Numbered from the stretch's first letter, positions 47,100-56,634 are shown. The stretch: DNA of 64,000 bases from Oscillatoria nigro-viridis PCC 7112 (GCF_000317475.1 NC_019729.1:124001-188000); one strand, 5' to 3'. The notes: generated from the letters alone by a model not told the origin. Numbers and translations are program-made.

Positions 47100-47417
47100 T
47101 TGAAAAGAAAATTGCTTGCTGATTAAAGCATAAATCACTCCCCTAGGGAGTGTGACCCGTACTAGGACAGCTAGCGAATCGGATCGAGGTACGATCGGCA
47201 ATTAGTGGGAATCCCTAACAAATTCTGAGATACTTTGTAAATAAGTGCAAAGCTGTGATGGTATTTATACCTAAAATTTGCTTGAATGAGCGAGCTTAAA
47301 TACAGCAAAATGTAAATTTTGATTAAGAAATGTAGACAAAAGTTGCCTAACCTCGTAGTCTAATTTTGTTGACAAGCTTGTACAAATTTCTCTAAAAGAA
47401 CAAAAGGAGTAAGTCTA

Positions 47418-47906
47418 ATGTTTGGTTTTATCAAAAATTTCTTCGGCGGTATTTTCGGCTTTTTTGCCAGACTGTTGGGCTTGAAAAAGTCTGAATATTT
47501 CCTAGATTTGGGCGAGTCGGGAGCGAAGGAACCAGCAAAAGTTGCGCCTGCGAAGGCTGAGCCTGTTGCGGTCGCACCGGCAAAAGTTGAGCCTGTTAAG
47601 TCTGAGAAGTCTGAGAAGTCTGAGAAGTCTGAGAAGTCTGAGAAGTCTGAACCGGCTAAGAAGGCTAAGGTAGAGAAAAAGTCTAAGAAAGACAAGGAAC
47701 CAGTCGCTAGCGTTCCTGCTAATACTCCGGAACCCGTGAAGGTACCTGTCGCAGCAGCAACTAACGGGAAAGTGCCGAGTCAAGCTGAACCGATTCGGAC
47801 TTTTGCTCCTAATAATTTAATGCCAACACCAACTGGAAGTCGTCGGAGTCCTGGCCCCAGCATGAACAATTTCCGGGAAATGGCCCGTCAGGTGAAAACG
47901 AAGTAG
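47418..47906 (+). CDS. Cyanobacterial hypothetical protein with KSE repeats
   Basis: 162 residues. An amphipathic start rich in Phe/Gly (MFGFIKNFFGGIFGFF) is followed by YFLDLGES, then an Ala/Pro/Lys/Glu linker with five KSE units from a 9-bp repeat. The conserved C-terminal segment is NNLMPTPTGSRRSPGPSMNNF. I recall similar proteins in other cyanobacteria, with the ends conserved and the linker variable, but no function. The Shine-Dalgarno AAAGGAG is well placed for the ATG. Confidence 0.7.
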   Translation: MFGFIKNFFGGIFGFFARLLGLKKSEYFLDLGESGAKEPAKVAPAKAEPVAVAPAKVEPVKSEKSEKSEKSEKSEKSEPAKKAKVEKKSKKDKEPVASVPANTPEPVKVPVAAATNGKVPSQAEPIRTFAPNNLMPTPTGSRRSPGPSMNNFREMARQVKTK

Positions 47907-48009
47907 GAAATTGGGAATTGATAATAGGGAATTGGGCATTGGATAATTCCCAATGCTGGCGTTAAAAAATAAAAATGAGTAATCCCATTTTTAATTTTAA
48001 CCCTTTGTT

Positions 48010-49167
48010 CTATTCCCTATTTTTTTCATTTCTGAGGAAGGCTAATCCGCTGTATAGCTGAAAAGCTGAGTCCCAAGGAGTTTCGGATTTGCGATCGACT
48101 TCTATATGAGATTCGATCTTGCTCAACATATTAGTGTAATCGAGCACTGTCTCGGCAAAGGGCGTAAATTCTGACCAAACTGTAACGTCAACCTGGCGAT
48201 CGAATATTTCCAGTAAGTTATTCCAGTTAATTCTGGTTGTACTTTGAGGCATTTGTTGAGAGTTTTTGACTCTGGATTTTTTGTTTTTCTGGTTCGGTGA
48301 AGTGGGGAGATCTGCAGAAGCTTTGGTGAAGTCAACTCCTTGTTGAAATTCGTAACTTTGGTCGCAAATTCGCAGAATGCAGTTTCTGCTGGGAATGTGC
48401 AAGTCACAGATTTGAGCGTAATCTTGCCTGATCTCTCTGTGGCGAAATTGCTCCTTTCTTCGGTTGGGCGAGTAGTCCATGACTTCGATGAACATCGGCA
48501 ACAAGCCTTCTACTCTTTGGCTAACTTCTGACCAGCTAAATTCGATCGCACCGAGTCGATCGAGTCGATCTTTGCAAACAACGGCTGGGGAAGAGAGAGA
48601 CTGGAAGTGTTGCACTCGGAAGATTTGGATTTTTTGAATATCGCTTAGGGTTGCCCAAAATACGGGAATGCCGGCGTTGAGGAGTTCTTGACCGTAAATT
48701 CGGAGTTCGGCAATGGGGCCTGTTTTGTAGAGTCTCCAGCCGCGGCTTTGGATTTGCATCCGGGTTGTGTAGGCGTCGATTTTAAAGATTCTGCTGATAT
48801 TTTGTACGGCTGCGGCTTTGTTTTCGGGACTCACGGGTTCGAGGATGAGGAGTCCGGGTTCGAGGTTGCTGGGGTCGTTTTTGGCGGTTTCTATGGCTTG
48901 TTGGCGGAGGTTTTGTTGTGCGGTTTCAACCCGTTGAATAGCTTGGCGGGTCTGGGAGACGATTTTGGGGTTGGTGATGTCGCGGAGTATTTGTTTGTAG
49001 GTTGTTTGGGCTTTTTCGAGGTTTTTGGTGAGTTCGTAGTAGCGGGCGATATAGTATTGTACCCACGGATTTTCGGGGGATTCTTTTTGTAGTTGTTTGA
49101 TGAGTTGGGCAGCTTGTTTGTATTCTTTATCCTCTAGGGCGGCGGCTATTTGGTTGATGTCTGTCAT
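48010..49167 (-). CDS. Tetratricopeptide-repeat protein, cyanobacterial
   Basis: 385 residues. The first ~110 residues form TPR-like helices (YKQAAQLIKQLQKESPENPWVQYYIARYYEL). The rest is a domain I cannot name (LLILEPVSPENKAAAVQNISRIFKIDAYTTRMQIQSRGW style), ending in SAFQLYSGLAFLRN. It has no membrane helix and is probably a cytoplasmic scaffold or regulator. Convergent with the gene at 47418. Confidence 0.65.
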   Translation of the reverse strand: MTDINQIAAALEDKEYKQAAQLIKQLQKESPENPWVQYYIARYYELTKNLEKAQTTYKQILRDITNPKIVSQTRQAIQRVETAQQNLRQQAIETAKNDPSNLEPGLLILEPVSPENKAAAVQNISRIFKIDAYTTRMQIQSRGWRLYKTGPIAELRIYGQELLNAGIPVFWATLSDIQKIQIFRVQHFQSLSSPAVVCKDRLDRLGAIEFSWSEVSQRVEGLLPMFIEVMDYSPNRRKEQFRHREIRQDYAQICDLHIPSRNCILRICDQSYEFQQGVDFTKASADLPTSPNQKNKKSRVKNSQQMPQSTTRINWNNLLEIFDRQVDVTVWSEFTPFAETVLDYTNMLSKIESHIEVDRKSETPWDSAFQLYSGLAFLRNEKNRE

Positions 49168-49275
49168 GGCGATTGCGGGAATGGCGTTGTTTCTATCTTG
49201 GCTGATGTTTGGGTGGTTTCGCCACTGGTTAACAAATTTCGCTGTTGTGTTAACTTATAGATATGATATGAAACT

Positions 49276-49599
49276 ATGACAATCATTGAAAAAATACGTG
49301 TCAAAATTGTCAAAAATGATTTTGAGCTTTCACAACACGCAGTAAACCAAAGCATAGTTCGCCGTATCAGGGTACAAGAACTCCGGGAAGCAATAATGGC
49401 TGGTGAAGTTATCGAAGAGTATCCGAATGACAAATATGGTCCAAGCTGTTTGATTTTCGGCTTCACTATTGCCAATAGACCTTTGCACGTTCAGTGCACT
49501 TATCCATCTCGTCCTTTGGTAAAAATCATTACTTTATACGAACCAGATCCGAAAATTTGGATTGATTTTAAGTTAAGGATAAATCAAAATGAACAATGA
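49276..49599 (+). CDS. DUF4258 protein (toxin-like)
   Basis: 107 residues. LSQHAVNQSIVRRIRVQELREAI is the conserved DUF4258 His/Arg stretch, followed by the RPLHV segment and VKIITLYEPDP. DUF4258 proteins are RelE-superfamily-like and usually pair with a YgiT/MqsA-type antitoxin. The downstream gene starts 11 bp before this one ends and is such a candidate, so this is probably a toxin-antitoxin pair in toxin-first order. Confidence 0.75.
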   Translation: MTIIEKIRVKIVKNDFELSQHAVNQSIVRRIRVQELREAIMAGEVIEEYPNDKYGPSCLIFGFTIANRPLHVQCTYPSRPLVKIITLYEPDPKIWIDFKLRINQNEQ

Positions 49600-49813
49600 T
49601 ATTTGGCAAGAAACAATGGTGGAACAAAAAGTAAGTTATACCCTTGAAATCAAGGGTAAGTTTATTATTATTGAAAATGTTCCTGCTAGAGTGTGTTTGG
49701 AAACGGGAGAGCGATTTTTTTCGCCTGAAACTGTGGAACAGTTGCAAAAGATGATTTGGGAAGATAGAAAGCCGACTAGGGTGATTGAAACACCTGTTTT
49801 TGAATTTGCTTAG
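49589..49813 (+). CDS. YgiT/MqsA-type antitoxin-like protein
   Basis: 74 residues: VPARVCLETGERFFSPETVEQLQKMIW matches the end of YgiT-type zinc-finger antitoxins (VPAxVCxxCGE), but the first CxxC pair is missing and only one Cys remains, so it does not bind zinc the usual way. Overlap with the DUF4258 gene supports a paired antitoxin. Confidence 0.75.
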   Translation: MNNDIWQETMVEQKVSYTLEIKGKFIIIENVPARVCLETGERFFSPETVEQLQKMIWEDRKPTRVIETPVFEFA

Positions 49814-49831
49814 GAGTTGGTTAAAGTTCAG

Positions 49832-50599
49832 TTAAAGTTGATTGGAATTAACGCTTAATGTGTAAGTACCTTTGCTTGTGCGATCGCCTCCTTTAACAAC
49901 TATTTTATAAGTGCCGTTATTGGGCAATTTTACGGTGAGTTGAGACTCTCGGCGATTCTGGGAGTTGCCTGTTGTTTGGGCAATATTTTTGCCGCTGGTG
50001 TCGAACAGTGTTATGTTGTGGTCGAATGCTCTGCTTTTGAGGTCGATCGTAATAGATTGACCTGCCCGTCCTTGAAATGTGTGTTCGCTGGGATCGCCGT
50101 CTTTGAGGGTTCCCCGCTGCTGTAGGATGGAAAGGGAGGTGAGTTTTGGTCGATCGACATTGCTCAATTCTAAGCCGTAATTTGTCACGGGTGCCTCGGG
50201 ACCGTTTCCTTCTCTGACTGCGATGATAAAGGCTGTTTTGTTGTTGGGGTCTCGGACTATTTTGTCAATAAAATTCGCTTCTACTTTTTGTTCATTTATA
50301 GGTTTGGGTTGGTTAAAATTTGGTTGCGACCTACAGAGAAGTACGCCTCCATCTTGATAGCGGGCGGCGTAGAACCAGTAGTTTTGACCGTTAGTTGTAA
50401 ATTCATTTCGGCTAAAAATAGTGAATCTTTCAAGTTGCGGTAGTTGCTGGTTGCGGTGGCAATTTTTATCGATGTATATTTCGTTGGCTGATGGCTGTCG
50501 CTGGGCGAAAACTGCTGGTACGGTGGTAGTTACAATTGCTGAGATGAGGGTGAGGGTGAACGTGAAGGGCGATCGAAATTTCATGATTTTTATCCTCAT
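49832..50599 (-). CDS. Secreted protein with pre-peptidase C-terminal (PPC) domain
   Basis: 255 residues; a signal peptide near the start (FTFTLTLISAIVTTTVPAVFAQ; Met6 is an alternative start). The middle region is unknown. The C-terminal PPC-like beta domain is at about 165-253 (HTFQGRAGQSITIDLKSRAFDHNITLFDTSG, then GTYKIVVKGG). PPC domains occur at the ends of secreted proteases and other exoproteins. No protease motif is present here. It faces the antitoxin gene at its 3' end. Confidence 0.75.
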   Translation of the reverse strand: MRIKIMKFRSPFTFTLTLISAIVTTTVPAVFAQRQPSANEIYIDKNCHRNQQLPQLERFTIFSRNEFTTNGQNYWFYAARYQDGGVLLCRSQPNFNQPKPINEQKVEANFIDKIVRDPNNKTAFIIAVREGNGPEAPVTNYGLELSNVDRPKLTSLSILQQRGTLKDGDPSEHTFQGRAGQSITIDLKSRAFDHNITLFDTSGKNIAQTTGNSQNRRESQLTVKLPNNGTYKIVVKGGDRTSKGTYTLSVNSNQL

Positions 50600-50880
50600 T
50601 TTTGTGTTGATGGGTTCAGAAGTATCAATCTATTGCTTGTTTGGCAAACAAGCAGTACAAGCCGTCGCCTGAAATTGTGGGAGAATTATAGATGTGTCAC
50701 GCCCATAAAATGAGTTAGCGAGCTCTTTCAGCGGGATTGGCATCACTTATTGTGCAAATACAATGATGTTGCACCTAAAATTGTCACAGTCACGACGGCA
50801 CTCAAAAACTCTCTTCCTTTGTGGATCGTCTTTTTTATCTCCTTTATAAGTGATATCTCAAACACAAATTACTTGCCATA
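50600..50880. other. Intergenic region
   Basis: No convincing gene. It contains GCTTGTTTGGCAAACAAGC, a perfect palindrome at about 50635-50653, which could be an operator or hairpin upstream of the PPC protein gene. Confidence 0.5.
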
Positions 50881-51447
50881 TTACGAACAGCCTTCTGTGT
50901 ACTCAACTTCAGGAAGTTTTCCAGACCTGAAACCTGTTACCCGATTGCTGCTAGTCTCAAAAATCATACGGTAGTTTTTGTCCGCCGCATCTTTCGGCAC
51001 AAAAATTAAATATTTCCCGTTGTAAGGTGGCCTACCTATATAAGGATGTGGTGTTGCTTTAATCTGACCTGGATAAAGTGATAAAATTCTGTTTTCAGTA
51101 TCCCCAATTTTAGCGCCTTTGATTGTAGTAAACCGCTGGTTGCTAATATCAATTCTAGCAATGCGACCCTTTGCTACCATAAAATTAATTCCTTTTGGTT
51201 CTGTTTGTGGCTTAAAATACGAACAAGAATAGTCGTCTGGGCCACTACTCCCACTTTTAATTAATTTAATCCCAGCAGAGCGTGAGGCTGCATCAACTGT
51301 CATTCCTACTCGGATCGGCCCAATTCCATTAAGCGCTAGTTTCGATCGCTCTGTCAGTTTGGCTTGAGCGTTGACTGATGTTGCCCACATAGAAACAATG
51401 ACTATTGTGCTGATGAATAACGTCAAAAATATCGATCGCCCTTTCAT
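50881..51447 (-). CDS. Secreted hypothetical protein
   Basis: 188 residues. Signal peptide MKGRSIFLTLFISTIVIVSM, then cleavage around VNAQA. The mature part has SALNGIGPIRVGMT-like LNGIGPIRVGMTVDAASRSAG, then paired Cys (YSCSYF and the terminal EGCS), so one disulfide is likely. The IGPIRVGM motif is seen in periplasmic beta-rich proteins. No family can be assigned. Genes around it also encode secreted proteins. Confidence 0.65.
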   Translation of the reverse strand: MKGRSIFLTLFISTIVIVSMWATSVNAQAKLTERSKLALNGIGPIRVGMTVDAASRSAGIKLIKSGSSGPDDYSCSYFKPQTEPKGINFMVAKGRIARIDISNQRFTTIKGAKIGDTENRILSLYPGQIKATPHPYIGRPPYNGKYLIFVPKDAADKNYRMIFETSSNRVTGFRSGKLPEVEYTEGCS

Positions 51448-51751
51448 GAATTTTCCTCTCTGTTTCCAAAAACGTCTTCTTATTGCAAACCCTCAGCCTT
51501 GCTCAACAGCAACTGTAGCGATACCCAAAAGCCTATATCTATATATCTATCTCTCTCGGCATCATTCCGCTATTTCTATGCGAAATAGCGATTTTTGTCA
51601 CAAAATTTTACATAAAACAGATAAAAATCGGCGATTGAAACCGATCCTGTACAAACTTTCGTCCCTCTCGTTGAGACTAAAGAATAAACAGAATATTAAA
51701 GCCGGAGTTGCTACGATCCAATCGATCGAAACAGGTCGCTCTCCATCGGCG
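51448..51751. other. Intergenic region
   Basis: No supported gene. It contains TCTATATATCTATC and AATCGGCGATTGAAA, the latter shared with the region near 595. Confidence 0.5.
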
Positions 51752-52201
51752 CTAAAGGAAATTAAACCCGTTTAAATACTTTTCTAGTTCCGCAGTGCGC
51801 TGTTTAGTCATGCGATCCAAACATTCATTGAGGAAACCTCCATAACCGCTACCGCCACGACTTTTATAAACTTCAAATTCACAGGTTTTATCTCTTAACT
51901 TAATCCATCCTAATTGTGCTTCGGAAAGTAGCGATCGCTCTTCGCCGCTCAATTGGGAAATCAGTTGTTTGTAAACCTCGTTCAGTCGTCGATCCGAGGC
52001 CTCATACTTCAACCGAATACAAGTTCTGACTTGGGCATCTCCTTGAGGGCGATCGCAATTAATCTGTTGAGCAATGGGAAAGCTCGGAGATTGTGCGGAA
52101 ACTGATGTTGTACCGAAAATTGCCAAAAGCGCGTGAAGCGAAGCTATCCCGTAGGGAATCGGCAAAAAGAGCGATCGACCTTTTCTCAACTTTATTTTCA
52201 T
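51752..52201 (-). CDS. LprI-type lysozyme inhibitor domain protein (DUF1311)
   Basis: 149 residues. A secretion signal-like start, then INCDRPQGDAQVRTCI (paired Cys), LKYEASDRRLNEVYKQLIS, LLSEAQLGWIKLRDKTCEFE and LNECLDRMTKQRTAELEKYL. This is the Cys-rich four-helix pattern of LprI/DUF1311 proteins, secreted or periplasmic. LprI binds lysozyme in mycobacteria; the cyanobacterial role is unknown. Oddity: a 31-bp dispersed repeat (52131-52161) is translated in the signal region as IPYGIASLHA. Confidence 0.8.
   Translation of the reverse strand: MKIKLRKGRSLFLPIPYGIASLHALLAIFGTTSVSAQSPSFPIAQQINCDRPQGDAQVRTCIRLKYEASDRRLNEVYKQLISQLSGEERSLLSEAQLGWIKLRDKTCEFEVYKSRGGSGYGGFLNECLDRMTKQRTAELEKYLNGFNFL
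52131..52161. repeat. 31-bp dispersed repeat, copy in the LprI-like gene
   Basis: GCGTGAAGCGAAGCTATCCC plus GTAGGGAATCG, identical to 57841-57871, where it is translated in another frame. Confidence 0.9.
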
Positions 52202-52307
52202 GACTCGTCAACTCATTTATCTGATAATTCCTCTTAACACGAGACAGAGTTGATTTGATTAATTTAAGTATTTTTTTATATTTACTGAATTAAAACGACT
52301 TTTTTTA

Positions 52308-52655
52308 TCAGATTCCCAAACAGTGCTTGAGTGCTGCATCTACTGCCACCATATCTGACCAAGTATCAATTTTGCGATCGACTTCAACTTCTAGAAGCGT
52401 CACAACATTGTCTGTCATAATTACCGAGTCAGCTAGCAATCCCGTTTGCTGCCCGAACGGTGTTGCTAGGGAAACAAAAACCAGGCTTTGGTGTCCTCAA
52501 CGGGCTAAGTTGCTAGTAATCATTGCCGTAATTGTTTGCCCTAAACCAGTCCCAAGATTATTAGCTTGAACTATCAAAGCTGGACGGCGTTTCGCAGTAC
52601 GCAAATCCGAGCTGGGGAACAAAACCAAAACCGCATCACCGCGACTATAAGGCAT
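52308..52655 (-). pseudogene. mazF: MazF/PemK-type toxin, nonsense-inactivated
   Basis: From MPYSRGDAVLVLFPSSDLRTAKRRPALIVQ, the MazF fold start, the frame stops at TGA (52497-52499) after ITAMITSNLAR. The same frame then continues to 52308 with the rest of the family (GHQSLVFVSLATPFGQQTGLLADSVIMT, EVDRKIDTWSDMVAVDAAL). Only one codon change blocks the protein. Its ATG overlaps the antitoxin gene by 11 bp. Confidence 0.85.
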
Positions 52656-52875
52656 CGTAAGCATCCATTTCCGGTAGTTCCCAATCAGGAGCAAATCTAC
52701 TCAACCGAACCCGTAAATCTGCTGCTTGTTCCTGGTTGATACCGCGAGATTGCAAGTTTACTAACCCTACTTTTGGCATAAAAGTAACAATAACTTGCGC
52801 TTCTTCTATGTCGGCGGGTATTTCCAATAACTCAATTTTGCCATTTCGGTATATCCCCTCTACTGACTGTAACAT
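52645..52875 (-). CDS. Antitoxin-like protein of a MazF pair
   Basis: 76 residues: MLQSVEGIYRNGKIELLEIP is the N-terminal beta pattern of small antitoxins (AF2212/AbrB-like), followed by a helical tail with RLSRFAPDWELPEM that would bind the toxin. Overlaps the downstream broken mazF by 11 bp. With the toxin dead it may be a relic. Confidence 0.75.
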   Translation of the reverse strand: MLQSVEGIYRNGKIELLEIPADIEEAQVIVTFMPKVGLVNLQSRGINQEQAADLRVRLSRFAPDWELPEMDAYDAL

Positions 52876-52955
52876 ATTACTCTTCTGATAATTATCTATT
52901 TACATTTTAGCTGCGATCGCCAAACCCCTCAAGTCTCCGATCGGCTTGGTGGATA

Positions 52956-53780
52956 TTAGCACTTCTCAAATGCCGCGCCAACTAAAGACAAAGCCACAAT
53001 CGGTGCTGTCACCGCTCTTAAAATTCTACTACCCAAAGAAACAGCTTCAAAACCAAATTCGATCGCTCTTTTCACCTCACCCTCAGTCCATCCACCCTCC
53101 GGCCCAACAGCAATCACAATCGCTAATTCCTGCCGTTCTTGCTCCCCCCTTATTAAGGCGGGCTGGGGGGGATCGAAACCAGTTGCTGCATCTTCCTCCT
53201 CCCTTAACAAGGGGGGCTGGGGGGGTTCTAAATTACCCAACAAACAATCCCACAAATGCCGATTTTCCCCGCGAGCAACACAAATATATCGATATTTTTG
53301 AGTGCAATCTTTCACTGCAACATCAAAGGAAACAGGCTCTAAAATCGTCGGCACAATTTGACGTTCCGACTGTTCCGCCGCCTCCGCAGCAATTCTTCTC
53401 CACCGCTCAACTTTTTGATCGCTTGGTTTGAGCAAAGTTCGATCGCTCGTTACCGGCACAATACTTGCCACACCTAACTCCGCCGCCTGTCTCACAACCT
53501 CGTCAAAGCCGTTTCCCTTGGGCAATGCCGCCATCAAAGTCACCTCTACGGGTAGCTCTCTGTTCACAGCAATCTCCTCTGCTATGGAGGCAAATAACCC
53601 GGTTTCCCGTACTTCTAGGACGGCAGACCACCAATGTCCCCGTCCGTCCATTGCAATAAATCGATCGCCCGCTTGCAAACGCAGCACTCGATTTAAATAA
53701 TGCTGCTGTTCTCTAGTTAGGTCGATTTGGCGATCGCCAATTTGAGCGGCAGTAATTGCTAATCTTTGTAATTGAGGCAT
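52956..53780 (-). CDS. rsmE: 16S rRNA (uracil(1498)-N3)-methyltransferase
   Basis: 274 residues with the SPOUT-family RsmE pattern: HYLNRVLRLQAGDRF near the N-terminus, RQAAELGVASIVPVTSDRT in the middle. The SAM-binding knot motifs are AIVIAVGPEGGWTEGEV and LGSRILRAVTAPIVALS. It methylates U1498 of 16S rRNA. Oddity: residues about 185-213 contain PPQPPLLRE and PPQPALIRG, translations of two related intergenic-type DNA repeats inserted just before the SAM-binding loop. The frame is intact and the flanking motifs are complete. Confidence 0.9.
   Translation of the reverse strand: MPQLQRLAITAAQIGDRQIDLTREQQHYLNRVLRLQAGDRFIAMDGRGHWWSAVLEVRETGLFASIAEEIAVNRELPVEVTLMAALPKGNGFDEVVRQAAELGVASIVPVTSDRTLLKPSDQKVERWRRIAAEAAEQSERQIVPTILEPVSFDVAVKDCTQKYRYICVARGENRHLWDCLLGNLEPPQPPLLREEEDAATGFDPPQPALIRGEQERQELAIVIAVGPEGGWTEGEVKRAIEFGFEAVSLGSRILRAVTAPIVALSLVGAAFEKC
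53142..53227. repeat. Paired CCCCCCTTATTAAGG-type repeats in rsmE
   Basis: Two copies, at 53142-53173 and 53200-53227, of a CCTTAA-AGG-GGCTGGGGGG unit in the same orientation. They are translated as proline-rich sequence inside RsmE. Confidence 0.7.
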
Positions 53781-53905
53781 TGAATTTGGGATTGTTCGTT
53801 TTCTATTAGAGATTTTTTTTATTTAACCGCAGAGAACGCAGAGAACGCAGAGGAAGAGGGAATGAGAGGAGATAGGCAGGGGGGGTTTCAACTGTTCAAA
53901 AAACA

Positions 53906-53979
53906 ATAAAGGCAAAGCATCTACAACCGGAATTTTTTTTACAAATTCAAGTTTTTTTCTGCAAATGCTCTGCCTTTAT
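53906..53979 (-). terminator. Hairpin downstream of sir
   Basis: ATAAAGGCA-A-AGCAT (53906-53920) pairs with ATGCT-C-TGCCTTTAT (53965-53979), a 14-bp stem with one mismatch. On the minus strand it is followed by TGTTTTTTG, about 65 bases after the sir stop. Confidence 0.65.
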
Positions 53980-54043
53980 ATTAGTGTTGCCAGAAGTCTA
54001 TTGAATACAATCGAAAATCACCAAGCGCAAATTGAAAATCGGC

Positions 54044-56032
54044 TTAAGCTTCCTCCTTAATCTTCTTTAAATAAGTGGAAATCGCTTCTGTAGCTAGCTG
54101 CGTGATTGGCTTGCCCTGACGGGCTGCTTCTTCCTTGAGCTCGTTGTAGATTTCATCGCGGACGCTAATTCGACGGCGGACTTTGCCACCGCCAGCAGTG
54201 GCAGTCTCGTTTTCCTCGCCGTTACTAGACGTAACTTCTAATTCATTAATCTCAGTTGTCATCGAGTCAGCAGATTGGTAGTTGGTTACAAATTGACGGA
54301 TAGATTCTAACCCGACGCGATCGCAAAAATTGCCAAAACTCTCGCTCAGTTGCCGTTTTTGCTTGAAATAAACAAAAATCGGCTCCAGAAAAGCTTCAAA
54401 ATTCTTGACGTGCAGCTTTTCCTCAATTGGTTTTGCCAGCCGCGTTTGATCGGGAGAACCGCCCAGCCAAATCTGGTAGGATTCCGGCGAACTCCCGACA
54501 AACCCCAATTCTGCCATATAAGGGCGGGCGCATCCATTTGGGCAACCAGTCATCCGCACCACTAAATGCTCGTCTTCTAATCCCACTTTGGTCAAAAGCG
54601 CCCGAATTCGCTCTAAAATGCTGGGAATCACGCGCTCAGACTCGGTAATCGCCAGCCCGCAAGTCGGCATTGCCGGACAAGCCATTGCATAGCGCACTAA
54701 GGGGTCGATCGCCGTTTCCCGCTGAATGCCGCATCGATCGAGTATTCCCTGAATTTCCTGTTTGAGATCCGGCGAAATATCGTAAATCAGCACGTTTTGG
54801 TGTGGCGTCGCCAGTACCGGCAAGTTGTACTTCTGCACAATTTCCCGCAAAGCTGTTTTTAGCTGAAATGAACCTTCATCCTTGATCCGGCCATTGTCCA
54901 CAGAAATGCCGACAAACAGTTTACCGTCTCCCTGGTCGTGCCAGCCCAAGAAATCAAAATACTTCCACTCAGGCAGCGGTTTAAAGGCTTCTAGCGGCTT
55001 GCCAAAATATTCGGCTACTTTTTCGCGGAACCACTGTACGCCTTTGTCGTTAATCAGGTACTTCAGCCGCGCGTGCCGTCTGTCTGTGCGATCGCCGTAA
55101 TCTCTTTGCGTTGCTACAATTGCCTTGACCAAATCGTAAACATCATCCTTGGCAACATAGCAAATCTCGTCAGCAACCCGCGCAAAAGTCTCTTCTTTAT
55201 TGTGAGTGCGGCCCAAACCGCCGCCAGCAAACACGTCAAAACCTTGCAACTCGCCAGCTTTATTGGTAATTACCACCAAGCTCAAATCCTGAGAGTACAA
55301 GTCAATTGAATTGTCTCCCGGCACGGTAACGGAACACTTAAACTTGCGCGGCATATAATGGCTGCCGTAAATCGGTTCTTCTTTGTCGCTAAAGATTGTG
55401 CCGTTGCCGTTTTTCTGTCTCGCCGCCTTCACTGCGGGGTCTTCCTCGGCCGAAATAGCTTTTTCGCCGTCCAACCAAATTTCGTAATAAGCACCGGTTT
55501 GCGGCGTCAGCAAATCGGCGACATTGTTGGCGTATTGCAGCGCATACTTGTATTCTGGGCGATTTTTGTAGGGTGCTGGAGGTGCCATGACGTTGCGGTT
55601 CAAGTCGCCGCAAGCTCCCAAGGTTGACCCCATATTTTTAATAATTGAGGAAAACACTGCTTTAAGATTTTTTTTCAACACCCCGTGCAGTTGGAAACCT
55701 TGGCGCGTTGTAACGCGGATCGTGTGGTTGCCGTATTCTTCAGATAGCTTGTCTAAGGCTAAGTATAATTGCGGCGGAGTGAACCCGCCGGGATTGCGGG
55801 TGCGGAGCATGAACTGATAGTCTTTTTCTTGTCCTTTAACTCGATTGTCGCGGTTGTCTTGCTGGTACGAGCCGTGAAATTTGAGAATCTGAATCCCGTC
55901 TTCGGTGAAGTGGGTAGTTTCTTGTAACAGTTCAGTCGCAACGGGTTCTCGTAAATAGTTGCTGCGTTCTTTGAGACCTTCTGATTTAGAGGGCTTGCGC
56001 GCAACAGGGGTTGAAGTGGAAGATGTGATCAT
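54044..56032 (-). CDS. sir: Ferredoxin-sulfite reductase
   Basis: 662 residues; reduces sulfite to sulfide with ferredoxin, siroheme and a [4Fe-4S] cluster. Motifs: [48 protein letters not shown], and the cluster Cys in [10 protein letters not shown] (about 450) and [11 protein letters not shown] (about 495). Oddity: after a Glu-rich linker, the last ~45 residues ([33 protein letters not shown]) look like a ribbon-helix-helix DNA-binding domain that is not part of the enzyme. Plant sulfite reductases bind plastid DNA, so a fused nucleic-acid-binding tail is interesting but unproven. Confidence 0.9.
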   Translation of the reverse strand: MITSSTSTPVARKPSKSEGLKERSNYLREPVATELLQETTHFTEDGIQILKFHGSYQQDNRDNRVKGQEKDYQFMLRTRNPGGFTPPQLYLALDKLSEEYGNHTIRVTTRQGFQLHGVLKKNLKAVFSSIIKNMGSTLGACGDLNRNVMAPPAPYKNRPEYKYALQYANNVADLLTPQTGAYYEIWLDGEKAISAEEDPAVKAARQKNGNGTIFSDKEEPIYGSHYMPRKFKCSVTVPGDNSIDLYSQDLSLVVITNKAGELQGFDVFAGGGLGRTHNKEETFARVADEICYVAKDDVYDLVKAIVATQRDYGDRTDRRHARLKYLINDKGVQWFREKVAEYFGKPLEAFKPLPEWKYFDFLGWHDQGDGKLFVGISVDNGRIKDEGSFQLKTALREIVQKYNLPVLATPHQNVLIYDISPDLKQEIQGILDRCGIQRETAIDPLVRYAMACPAMPTCGLAITESERVIPSILERIRALLTKVGLEDEHLVVRMTGCPNGCARPYMAELGFVGSSPESYQIWLGGSPDQTRLAKPIEEKLHVKNFEAFLEPIFVYFKQKRQLSESFGNFCDRVGLESIRQFVTNYQSADSMTTEINELEVTSSNGEENETATAGGGKVRRRISVRDEIYNELKEEAARQGKPITQLATEAISTYLKKIKEEA

Positions 56033-56318
56033 GGGAATGTATAGTGCCAGTTATAATTAGATACAGCCGATCGAATATTTCTTGACAATTTGACACTTGA
56101 CAAATTTGCACTTGACAAATCTCCTCAGAAATGCTGTGTCGGATCTGTTGACAACTCGGTTAATAACTAAGTTAATAACGGTAATCCGGTAGGAATTCTG
56201 ATGTTGTTCAATTGTAACACGATCTAGCCGGGGCTGAAAAATTGTAATTAAGAGTTTATACTTTCGATCGCTTAAGTGTACGAAACTTTAGAAATAATTA
56301 ACCTCAACCATTGAAACT

Positions 56319-56567
56319 ATGTCACTGTATGACGAAGACACATTTGTGGTTTTAGAAACAAACCAGCCAGAGCAGTTTTTGAATGCGGCGGAACTGTTAG
56401 AAAAGCTGAAAGCCGTGTTAACCGAGGAACACGAAGATTTGCCGCAGGACGTGCATAAAATATCTGGCGTAGAAGCTCAAGCTAAGTATTTAATTAATAC
56501 TTATTGTGAATTAGATATCGGGCCGGGAAAATTTTTGCAGTGGTACGCAGTGCGTCTAGAAAAGTAA
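56319..56567 (+). CDS. crr7: Crr7-like chlororespiratory reduction protein
   Basis: 82 residues: YDEDTFVVLETNQPEQFLNAAELLEKLK, then the tail CELDIGPGKFLQWYAVRLEK. This matches my memory of cyanobacterial Crr7-family proteins, which assist NDH-1 accumulation or assembly in chloroplasts. Divergent from sir, with a 286-bp shared upstream region. Confidence 0.75.
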   Translation: MSLYDEDTFVVLETNQPEQFLNAAELLEKLKAVLTEEHEDLPQDVHKISGVEAQAKYLINTYCELDIGPGKFLQWYAVRLEK

Positions 56568-56634
56568 TTTTGGGTATGGGGATTGGTAATACAGTTAGCC
56601 GTTAGCGGTTAACAGTTAAAAGTCAACAATTCTT

